DNA of 54,969 nt from positions 1-54,969 of the forward strand of contig NZ_NFLH01000015.1 of assembly GCF_002160815.1 (NCBI RefSeq). Direction: 5' to 3'. This stretch comes from Massilimicrobiota sp. An134 (GTDB lineage Bacteria; Bacillota_I; Bacilli_A; Erysipelotrichales; Coprobacillaceae). Positions 48,326 to 54,969 of this stretch are shown here, piece by piece. Both the position numbers and the translations under genes were made by a program. The notes beneath the pieces are model-generated. The model made no database searches. It saw only the letters and a program-made list of their open reading frames with translations, and was not told the origin of the DNA. The first letter of the stretch is position 1; every line of letters begins with the position of its first letter.

Positions 48326-49024
48326 ATGCAAAACATTATTATTATTGATGACATGAAAGAACATATTCAATACATTCAAGACATTATCAACACCATGAAT
48401 CATCAATTTCAAATACAAACATTTCTTGATATACATGATGTCCTTTTACATATGGATCAATTCCCTGACCATTCCATTATTATTATAGATATTTTATTAA
48501 AAAATCATAGTGGCATTGAACTGGCAAAAGAATTAAATCAATTACATAAAAATTTTCAAATTATCTTTATCAGTTCCTATTTAGAAAAAGCAACAGAAGT
48601 TTATGAAACAAATCATTGTTATTTTGTATATAAACCTGAATCAAAGAAAAGACTGCCTATGGCTATTGAAAAAGCTATTCATCAAATTATAGAATCACAA
48701 AAAGTATTAACCATATCTTTAAAAGATAAAACCAAAATTATTTTATTAAATGATATTATGTATATTGAAAGAATTCAGAGATATTCATATATTTACACAG
48801 TTCATGAAACAATTAAGACAGCACAAAAAATCAAAGATCTATTAGAACAATTACCTTTACAATTTATTCGTACACATAACAGTTATATTATCAATGCATA
48901 TTATGTCAATGAAATAAAAAGAACCCATGTCATTTTAAATAACCAACAACCCATTCCAATCAGCCGTGCTCATCAACTAAAACTCAAAAAGCAATTTCAT
49001 GAGTTTTTAGTTGAACAATTATAG
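48326..49024 (+). CDS. LytTR-type response regulator, orphan
   Basis: The 232-residue protein starts at ATG 48326 (MQNIIIIDD) after AAGGGG; the longer frame from 48251 is not supported by a site. A receiver domain (1-120) has IIIIDDMKEH at the N-terminus, the phospho-acceptor region IIIIDILLKNHSGIELA, and YKPESKKRL with the conserved Lys. The LytTR DNA-binding domain (135-232) has ILLNDIMYIERIQRYSYIYTV and FIRTHNSYIINAYYVNEIKR. No sensor kinase is adjacent. Targets are unknown; relatives control virulence, bacteriocins or autolysis. Confidence 0.9.
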   Translation: MQNIIIIDDMKEHIQYIQDIINTMNHQFQIQTFLDIHDVLLHMDQFPDHSIIIIDILLKNHSGIELAKELNQLHKNFQIIFISSYLEKATEVYETNHCYFVYKPESKKRLPMAIEKAIHQIIESQKVLTISLKDKTKIILLNDIMYIERIQRYSYIYTVHETIKTAQKIKDLLEQLPLQFIRTHNSYIINAYYVNEIKRTHVILNNQQPIPISRAHQLKLKKQFHEFLVEQL

Positions 49025-49087
49025 TTTTTATCATTACTATGAACTTGTTCCTATATATTGAACCAAATATTATATTTTGTTAATGAT

Positions 49088-49128
49088 AGTCGCTACTATT
49101 CTCGTTTTTATTAGCGACTTCTTTTTTA
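49088..49128 (+). terminator. Terminator of the LytTR gene
   Basis: AGTCGCTA 49088-49095 pairs with TAGCGACT 49112-49119, and TTTTTT follows after one C. Confidence 0.8.
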
Positions 49129-49238
49129 TTTTATATATAAACTCAAAAAATATACTACTTGAATCAAAAATGTACATTTTTATAATATTTTTATATTTTC
49201 CTTCTTTAACACTAAACAAAAAGGCTAGAGTTTTCACT

Positions 49239-50321
49239 CTAACCAATAATCATTAAATCTTTTGAATAGTGATTTAAAACTTCACAGCCATCTTCAGTGA
49301 CTAAAACCAAATCTTCAATTCTAACACCGAATTCACCTTGAATATAAATACCTGGTTCAATTGAAAAAATCATTCCTGGTTCTACTTCCATATCAAAAGC
49401 AGCAGATACATCACCGTATTCATGAACATCTCTACCAATAAAATGACCTAAACGATGATTAAAGTTTGGTCCATAACCTGCTTCACTGATAATATCTCTT
49501 GCTGTTTTATCAATGTCACATAGTCTCACACCTGGTTTAATCATAGCTTCAGCTGCTTCATTAGCTTTTTTAACCAATTCATAAACTTCTCTTTGTTTAT
49601 CAGATACTTCTTTATAGAAAACAGTTCTTGTCATATCACTGCAATATCCTTGATAAATACCACCCATATCAATGACAATGCTGTCTCCTGGTTTTAACTT
49701 TGAATCATCGCAACCATGATGTCCATCTGCCCCGTTAGGTCCATAGCCAACAATTGGATCAAAAGAATTCCCACTGCATCCTAATGATTGAAAAATACCA
49801 TCCAGCTGATGTCCAACTTCTTTTTCCGTCAATGTCCCTTTGGCGCATAACTGAATCACCTGATCAATAGCCTGATCATTTAATTGACTCGCTTTACGCA
49901 TAAGTTCAATTTCTTCTTCATCTTTATGCATACGGACGTAATCAACACAGATTGAACCTAGTTCAAAACAACATTCTTCGTTAGCCAGTTCCATAACTCT
50001 CATCAAGAATCTAGCTTCCCAGTTTTTATCGACACCTACACAATGAGCATCTTTTAAAACTTCAGCAATCTTAGCCGGTCCATCTTCTGTATCATCATAC
50101 CAGATAATAATTAAATCTAATTGTTGATCTAAATAAAACAAATGATTTAAGAACAATGTATGATTTCCATCTAATGATAAAACCAATGCATACATTCTTT
50201 CTCCTGGATGATTATCATAACCAATCAAATAATTGATAGAGCTAGGATCACTGATAATCAAATGATCCATTCCTCTTTGACTCATTTCATTTAAAACATT
50301 ATTCACTCTTGTCTGATTCAT
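49239..50321 (-). CDS. M24-family aminopeptidase (Xaa-Pro type)
   Basis: The 360-residue enzyme cleaves N-terminal residues before proline in related proteins. A creatinase-like N-terminal domain (1-125) comes first, then the pita-bread fold. Metal ligands are seen as Asp in VIDMGGIYQGYCSDMTRTV (two), His in GHFIGRDVHEYGD, Glu in SIEPGIYI and Glu in GVRIEDLVLV. It overlaps aspS by 23 bp, so it is part of the hisS-aspS transcript. Confidence 0.92.
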   Translation of the reverse strand: MNQTRVNNVLNEMSQRGMDHLIISDPSSINYLIGYDNHPGERMYALVLSLDGNHTLFLNHLFYLDQQLDLIIIWYDDTEDGPAKIAEVLKDAHCVGVDKNWEARFLMRVMELANEECCFELGSICVDYVRMHKDEEEIELMRKASQLNDQAIDQVIQLCAKGTLTEKEVGHQLDGIFQSLGCSGNSFDPIVGYGPNGADGHHGCDDSKLKPGDSIVIDMGGIYQGYCSDMTRTVFYKEVSDKQREVYELVKKANEAAEAMIKPGVRLCDIDKTARDIISEAGYGPNFNHRLGHFIGRDVHEYGDVSAAFDMEVEPGMIFSIEPGIYIQGEFGVRIEDLVLVTEDGCEVLNHYSKDLMIIG

Positions 50322-52065
50322 ATTCTTTCACCCCGATTCCTAACTCTCCTAATTGTGCATCTGCCACTGGTGTCGGTGCTTTTGACATTGGACAAGTTGC
50401 ACTTGTATTTTTAGGAAAGGCAATGACATCTCTTAAAGAATCACAACCACAAAGTAACATGGCAATTCTATCTAACCCTAAAGCAAATCCTCCATGTGGT
50501 GGTGTTCCATATTGTAATCCTTCTACAAACCATCCAAATTGCGCATCAATTTGTTCTTGAGTGAATCCTAAAGCTTTAAATGCTCTTTCTTGAACATTTT
50601 GATCATAAATTCTTTGTGATCCTCCACCTAATTCATAACCATTTAAAACAATATCATAAGCATCAGCTAAGCAATGTTCTGGATCAGTTTCTAATTTATC
50701 TAAATCTTCATCTTTTGGTTTTGTGAATGGATGATGTTTTGCATAATATCTTTGTGTTTCATCATCATATTCAAACATTGGGAAATCAATAACCCATAAG
50801 AAATCAAAAGTATTTGGATCATATAATTTTAATTCTTTTCCTAAATAGTTACGAATAGCAGCTAAAGAATCGCAAACAACTTCATATTTAGCATCTCCAA
50901 CAAATAACAATAAATCCTGACTATGCGCATTCATAGCTGATAATAATTTTTCTAATTGTTCTTCAGTAAAGAATTTAGCAATTGGTCCCTGTATGCCATC
51001 ATCTGTCACTTTTAACCATGCTAAACCTTTAGCTTTATAAGTTTTCGCAAGTTCAGTTAATTGATCAATTTTTTTACGAGAAAAATTGGCTGCTTCACCA
51101 ACAACATTGATTCCTTTCACATGTCCGCCAGCTTCCAAAGCATTTTTAAAAACTGCAAAATCCACATCACTGACAACATCATTCAAGTTCACAAGCTCTA
51201 ATCCAAAGCGTGTATCAGGTTTGTCAATTCCATATCTTTCCATAGCTTCATGCCAAGTCAAACGTCTTAAAGGCAATTCAATATCAATACCTTTGACATC
51301 TTTCATTAATTTTTTGATCATACCTTCTCCAACTTCTAGAATCTGATCAGTTGACATAAAGCTCATTTCAACATCGACTTGTGTAAATTCAATTTGACGA
51401 TCAGCACGTAAATCTTCATCTCTAAAACAACGTGCAATCTGGTAATATCTTTCAAATCCAGATACCATTAATAATTGTTTAAACAATTGAGGTGACTGTG
51501 GTAAAGCATAGAAAGATCCTTTATGAACACGTGAAGGCACTAAGAAATCTCTTGCACCTTCTGGTGTAGAACGGTTTAAATAAGGTGTTTCAATATCTAT
51601 AAAATCTAAATGATCTAAATATTCTCTAATACTTCTTGTGATTTGATGTCTTGTCATTATATTTTTTTGCATCACAGGACGTCTTAAATCCAAATAACGA
51701 TATTGCATTCTTGTTTCTTCTAAAGCATCTGTTTCATCAGCCACAATCATAGGTGTTAATTTTGCAGTGTTAATAATTGTAAAAGCACTTGCCTGAATTT
51801 CAATATCACCTGTAGGAATCTTTGGATTTTTAGAAGATCTTTCAATCACTGTACCTTGAACAGATAAAATATATTCATTTTTCACTTCTTTTAATCTTTC
51901 TTCAAAAGATTCATCAAAAATCACCTGAGTAATTCCATAACGATCTCTTAAATCAACAAAAACCAAAGCTCCTAAATTTCTTTTCTTGGCAACCCAACCA
52001 ATCAATTCGACTTGTTGACCAACATTTTCAATTCTTAATTCCCCATTGTTATGTGTTCTATTCAT
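50299..52065 (-). CDS. aspS: Aspartyl-tRNA synthetase
   Basis: This class II synthetase has an N-terminal OB-fold (QQVELIGWVAKKRNLG), motif 2 FRDEDLRADRQIEFTQVDVEM, a bacterial GAD-type insertion (about 285-420) and motif 3 GGFALGLDRIAMLLCG. I start at ATG 52065 (MNRTHNNG), since GGAG lies 9 nt upstream; earlier ATGs are too near it. It overlaps hisS by 8 bp. An organism with GatCAB may use a non-discriminating form, but the sequence alone does not decide this. Confidence 0.96.
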   Translation of the reverse strand: MNRTHNNGELRIENVGQQVELIGWVAKKRNLGALVFVDLRDRYGITQVIFDESFEERLKEVKNEYILSVQGTVIERSSKNPKIPTGDIEIQASAFTIINTAKLTPMIVADETDALEETRMQYRYLDLRRPVMQKNIMTRHQITRSIREYLDHLDFIDIETPYLNRSTPEGARDFLVPSRVHKGSFYALPQSPQLFKQLLMVSGFERYYQIARCFRDEDLRADRQIEFTQVDVEMSFMSTDQILEVGEGMIKKLMKDVKGIDIELPLRRLTWHEAMERYGIDKPDTRFGLELVNLNDVVSDVDFAVFKNALEAGGHVKGINVVGEAANFSRKKIDQLTELAKTYKAKGLAWLKVTDDGIQGPIAKFFTEEQLEKLLSAMNAHSQDLLLFVGDAKYEVVCDSLAAIRNYLGKELKLYDPNTFDFLWVIDFPMFEYDDETQRYYAKHHPFTKPKDEDLDKLETDPEHCLADAYDIVLNGYELGGGSQRIYDQNVQERAFKALGFTQEQIDAQFGWFVEGLQYGTPPHGGFALGLDRIAMLLCGCDSLRDVIAFPKNTSATCPMSKAPTPVADAQLGELGIGVKEYESDKSE

Positions 52066-53338
52066 GATCATGATCTCCTTCATAATGATTTTCAATAAAT
52101 TCTACAATATTTTCTAATGGAACTTCCACTTGTTCTTTTGTATGATTACATTTCATATTCACGACTTCTTTTTGAACTTCTTCATCTCCAATAATCATTG
52201 AAAAATGAGCGTGGAAACGATCAGCAGATTTAAATTGCCCTTTTAACCCACGATCACATTGATCCATATCACAAGTAAATCCATTAGCACGAAGCATTGT
52301 CATAATCTGCATAGCCAAATCTTTAGCTTCGCTACCTAAAGGCATGATATAGACATCTAAACCTTCTTCATCTTCATGATCATCACCTAAAGCAATCATT
52401 AATCTTTCCATTCCAAAAGCAAAGCCAACACCAGGTGTTTGTGGTCCCCCTAATTCTTCTACAAGGCCATTATAGCGACCTCCTCCACCAACTGTTGAAC
52501 CAGCTCCTAACTTTGGATCATCAGAAATAATTTCAAAAACTGTATGTGAATAATAATCTAATCCTCTTACTAAGTTAGGATCAACAACGTAATCAATTTC
52601 TAAATCATCTAATAAAGCACAAACTTTTTCAAAATGCGCTTTTGCATTATCAGTTAAATAATCAATTGTTTTTGGTGCTGTTTTCATCATAGGATGATTT
52701 TTATCAACCTTACAATCTAAGATACGTAATGGATTTTTTTCATAACGTACCTGACAATCATGGCATAACTCATTTAAGACAGGTTGAAAATGATTTTGTA
52801 AAGCTTCACGATAAGCATCACGAGATTCCTGATCACCTAAAGTATTGATGTGTAATTGAATATTTTTTAATCCTAAAGCTTTCACAACTGTCACAGCCAT
52901 CAACATACACTCTACATCAACATATGGTGATTCAACTCCTAACATCTCTACACCAAATTGATGAAATTGTCTTTGTCTACCGTTTTGTGGTCTTTCATAT
53001 CTGAACATTGGACCCATATAATAAACTTTCTGTAATTTTTCAGGCATTCCATAAAGTTTATTTTCTACATAAGCTCTCGCAATACCAGCTGTTCCTTCTG
53101 GTCTTAACGTCATAGAACGACCTTTTCTATCTTCAAAAGTATACATTTCCTTAGATACAACATCTGTTGTATCACCAACCGCACGATTGAATAATTCTGT
53201 ATGTTCAAAAATAGGTGTTCTTATTCCTTTTACATTATAATTTGCACAAATTGTTCTTAATAATTGTTCTAATTCCTGCCATTTTCCAGATTGAGCAGGT
53301 AAAATATCTACTGTTCCTCTTGGTGCTTTATAGGCCAT
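52058..53338 (-). CDS. hisS: Histidyl-tRNA synthetase
   Basis: This class II synthetase charges tRNA-His. Motif 1 has TPIFEHTELFNRAVG, motif 2 MTLRPEGTAGIARAY, and the histidine-specific motifs are VRGLDYYSHTVFEII and GGGGRYNGLVEELGG. A C-terminal anticodon-binding domain starts near residue 325 (LDVYIMPLGSEAKDLAM). The 426-residue length is normal. It is the first gene after a T-box whose specifier region reads GACAC. Confidence 0.97.
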   Translation of the reverse strand: MAYKAPRGTVDILPAQSGKWQELEQLLRTICANYNVKGIRTPIFEHTELFNRAVGDTTDVVSKEMYTFEDRKGRSMTLRPEGTAGIARAYVENKLYGMPEKLQKVYYMGPMFRYERPQNGRQRQFHQFGVEMLGVESPYVDVECMLMAVTVVKALGLKNIQLHINTLGDQESRDAYREALQNHFQPVLNELCHDCQVRYEKNPLRILDCKVDKNHPMMKTAPKTIDYLTDNAKAHFEKVCALLDDLEIDYVVDPNLVRGLDYYSHTVFEIISDDPKLGAGSTVGGGGRYNGLVEELGGPQTPGVGFAFGMERLMIALGDDHEDEEGLDVYIMPLGSEAKDLAMQIMTMLRANGFTCDMDQCDRGLKGQFKSADRFHAHFSMIIGDEEVQKEVVNMKCNHTKEQVEVPLENIVEFIENHYEGDHDHE

Positions 53339-53360
53339 ATCTCTATCCTCCTTTAAAAAT

Positions 53361-53550
53361 AAAAAAACGCCCTATCTAAGGACGTTATTAACGCGGTACC
53401 ACCTTAGTTCATACAATGTATGCCCTCTCTGTCTTAACGCGACTCACGGTTACTTTCATAACTTCCTCCAAAGTGTCCCATAGCTTCCTCTATCTGTTTC
53501 CACCAACCACAGACTCTCTATTAGATTTTGACTATTTAATCTTCTTCAAC
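53361..53550 (-). promoter_or_regulatory. T-box riboswitch of hisS-aspS, GACAC specifier
   Basis: On the minus strand, GTTGGTGGAAACAG marks stem I. The specifier region is GGGACACTTTGGAGG with GAC at 53477-53475 and CAC at 53475-53473. The T-box core AAGGTGGTACCGCG is near 53404-53391, and the terminator (AACGTCCT with AGGGCGTT, T-run) spans 53386-53361. Aligned with the tyrS leader, GAC (Asp) falls in register; the His codon CAC overlaps by one base. Confidence 0.88.
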
Positions 53551-53561
53551 GGATTGACATC

Positions 53562-53590
53562 ATTATAAAAGATTCGCTTATAAAAATCAA
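53562..53590 (-). promoter_or_regulatory. Promoter of the hisS-aspS T-box
   Basis: TTGATT 53590-53585, a 17-bp spacer and TATAAT 53567-53562 precede the leader. Confidence 0.7.
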
Positions 53591-53751
53591 GTTCAATCAC
53601 TCTTTTCTTTATAAAGAGTTCCATCTCTTTTTATTTTTATATCCAATTGCCTTTGAATTAACTATTGATAAGCTTTTTGAATATCACTTTTTCATAATTA
53701 AGATAACATTATTTATATTTCCTATTATCATTTATTAGATCTATTAAAAAA

Positions 53752-53794
53752 GATAGAAATCAAGTTTTTCACTTCTTGATTTCTATCCTTTATT
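53752..53794. terminator. Strong hairpin of uncertain owner
   Basis: GATAGAAATCAAG 53752-53764 pairs perfectly with CTTGATTTCTATC 53775-53787 around a 10-nt loop, with a T-rich tail on the plus strand and an A-rich flank on the left. It acts like a terminator, yet no gene is evident just before it on either strand. Confidence 0.6.
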
Positions 53795-54138
53795 TTAAAG
53801 AAGAAATATTATCTTCAATGTGATTTATTTATATAAATGTTATAAATAACGATGACACTCAATTATCTATTTGCTTATCATTACTCAACTCTATCTTATT
53901 GTTTTATTTCTTAAAAACTCTTTTTTATTTCCATACATATCATTTGAAATATTCAATAAGACTTCATTTCATATTGATAATCTCATGAATAATGTTTCCA
54001 TATTTTCTATAAAGCGATATCATTATGTCCTTTTTTACTCATTTATCATGAATTGATAAACTTTCTCATTCACCCATCATGATCACTCTTTATTATATCA
54101 TGAACTTTTTTTATATTTACGGCCTATCTTTCCCAGGC
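53795..54138. other. AT-rich spacer with no supported gene
   Basis: A 61-codon frame on the plus strand (53871-54056) has no ribosome site and low-complexity content, so I do not call it. GGCCTAT occurs twice at 54121-54142 and forms a GC-rich stem (GGCCT with AGGCC) just after the 39-residue gene. Confidence 0.4.
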
Positions 54139-54258
54139 CTATTGTATGTTAGGGGGTAGAATATCTCTTTCCAATCTATAATCTTTTGGAAGATCAAGAT
54201 TGTCAACGAATTTAAGTCCTAAATACAATGTTTTTTCTTTTATTTTTCTTCCCATCAT
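54139..54258 (-). CDS. Small protein, 39 residues
   Basis: ATG 54258 is preceded by AAAGGAGG with an 8-base spacer, one of the best ribosome sites in the window, and the frame runs 39 codons to TAG. The peptide is basic at the start (MMGRKIKEKTLYLG), then mixed (LKFVDNLDLPKDYRLERD), with a PPNIQ end. It has no membrane helix or known motif. I do not recognise it. It follows ndk on the same strand. Confidence 0.65.
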   Translation of the reverse strand: MMGRKIKEKTLYLGLKFVDNLDLPKDYRLERDILPPNIQ

Positions 54259-54312
54259 TTTTAAGACCTCCTTTCGTTACTTTCCTTTTCTTCGCTTATA
54301 TTTTAACACACT

Positions 54313-54341
54313 TTTTATAAAAATGAAAGCCTTTTCATTTT
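54313..54341 (-). terminator. Terminator of ndk
   Basis: On the minus strand AAAATGAAA pairs with TTTCATTTT around AGGC, followed by T-rich sequence. Confidence 0.7.
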
Positions 54342-54356
54342 CGTATTATGAAAATG

Positions 54357-54839
54357 TTATCGAATAAATTTCTCCCATATAATCAACTCTTTTTGAGCAT
54401 CTTCATGAGAAGATGAAGCATGAATAATATTATCCACAAGACGATATTCCTGATCAGCTAATTCATAGCTATCACAACTCAATTCTCCACGAATACTCTG
54501 TGGATCTGCCTGTATTGGATTTGTCTTTCCAACAATTTTTCGAGAATACGTAATAATATCTTCATCACCATCATAACTCACTTTCATAGGCATAATATAG
54601 TGAGGCCCATCAAAATAGAAAGTATTAAATAATCTTGCAGGAAAATTAAAATCCTTTCCCTTTTCGTCAATAACGTGATGATAATGTTCCAATAAAATCT
54701 TCATAACATCTATATCTACCTGCACGACTTGTGATTTTTCAACATGTAATTGATGTTGAGCTAATATTTCAAGAACTCTTTGATTTTTATGATCAACAAA
54801 AGCATCAGGTTTTAACATCATATAAGTATATTGTTTCAT
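54357..54839 (-). CDS. ndk: Nucleoside diphosphate kinase
   Basis: It transfers phosphate from ATP to other nucleoside diphosphates through a phosphohistidine. It starts MKQYTYMMLKPDAF, has the phosphate-binding YDGDEDIITYSRKIVGKTNP region, GELSCDSYE, and the catalytic His in NIIHASSSHEDA. At 160 residues it is slightly longer than the usual 135-150 because of an insertion after residue 50. AGGAGGAG precedes ATG 54839. Confidence 0.92.
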   Translation of the reverse strand: MKQYTYMMLKPDAFVDHKNQRVLEILAQHQLHVEKSQVVQVDIDVMKILLEHYHHVIDEKGKDFNFPARLFNTFYFDGPHYIMPMKVSYDGDEDIITYSRKIVGKTNPIQADPQSIRGELSCDSYELADQEYRLVDNIIHASSSHEDAQKELIIWEKFIR

Positions 54840-54969
54840 TTTCTCCTCCTCTTTTCGTGCGCACGTTCTTGCGCTTAATATATATTTCTTTTGAAATCAT
54901 CGCTCCTGCAATGCGATGTAAAGCAACCGACTTACCTCGCGGGGATAACCCAACGGGGACCAAAGCATG
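54805..54969 (-). other. GC-rich edge with an open frame running off the window
   Basis: From 54969 to 54805 on the minus strand one frame stays open and reads like protein (ALVPVGLSPRGKSVALHR then IYIKRKNVRTKRG). It ends at TGA 54807-54805 inside ndk. It is much richer in G and C than its surroundings and contains the palindrome CGTGCGCACG 54856-54865 and ATCGC/GCGAT. It could be the end of a gene, a structured RNA or foreign DNA; the window is too short to tell. Confidence 0.35.

Noticed and set aside
53871-54056. 61-codon plus-strand frame
   Set aside because: No ribosome site, phenylalanine/isoleucine-rich translation expected from AT-rich noncoding DNA.
54902-54969. CRISPR repeat resemblance in the GC-rich edge (CGCGGGGATAACCC)
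   Set aside because: It occurs once only, with no second repeat, spacer or cas gene in view.

Overview
The window is AT-rich chromosomal DNA from a low-GC Gram-positive bacterium (Bacillota). I infer an Erysipelotrichia-like gut lineage, without proof. Supporting signs are strong AGGAGG-type ribosome binding sites, three T-box leaders, GatCAB amidotransferase, CcpA next to murC, an NAD-dependent ligase, and the absence of outer-membrane genes. Almost every gene is ordinary core metabolism or information processing, and most run on the minus strand.

Layout: 1-2.2 kb is an accessory patch that is visibly richer in G and C, holding a truncated IS30-type transposase and a lone DUF4268 (PD-(D/E)XK-like) protein. 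2.3-6.8 kb holds a short RlmCD-like methyltransferase, PepD, an RsuA-type pseudouridine synthase overlapping a ParB-like gene, and an RpiR-type regulator. 6.9-9.9 kb is a three-gene tryptophan-type ABC transporter behind a T-box with a TGG specifier. 9.9-12.3 kb has a lone prepilin peptidase and a MATE exporter whose promoter is followed by a terminator-like hairpin. 12.4-14.4 kb is a compact SOS-like cassette: an S24/LexA-type repressor facing away from a catalytically degraded Y-family polymerase-like protein and a small partner, with repeated TTGCATA half-sites between them. 15.4-18.6 kb is a DnaK/DnaJ/DUF5685 operon. 18.7-25.8 kb mixes RarA, a two-domain CMD protein with a LysR regulator, a MerR regulator, a YoaK-like membrane protein, a phosphatase, an MBL hydrolase and a TetR regulator.

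25.7-28.1 kb is the KtrAB potassium uptake operon. Its leader shows a promoter, a two-stem RNA fold, a 10-bp antiterminator and an intrinsic terminator. It looks like an uncharacterised riboswitch and is the most interesting object in the window. 28.1-41.9 kb carries full-length RlmCD, gatCAB, camS, ligA, pcrA, a ROK kinase, ribF, truB and an FKBP lipoprotein. tyrS follows with a Tyr T-box, then a CLC antiporter, ccpA, ytxH, a DUF948 gene and murC. 48-55 kb has two small genes (45 and 39 residues), an orphan LytTR regulator, an M24 peptidase, hisS-aspS behind a T-box reading GACAC (Asp and His codons overlapping), ndk, and a GC-rich open frame at the window edge.

How they work together: the three T-boxes tie tryptophan import and Tyr/His/Asp tRNA charging to uncharged-tRNA sensing. 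The Ktr leader probably ties potassium uptake to an ionic or nucleotide signal. The S24 cassette probably ties its partners to DNA damage.
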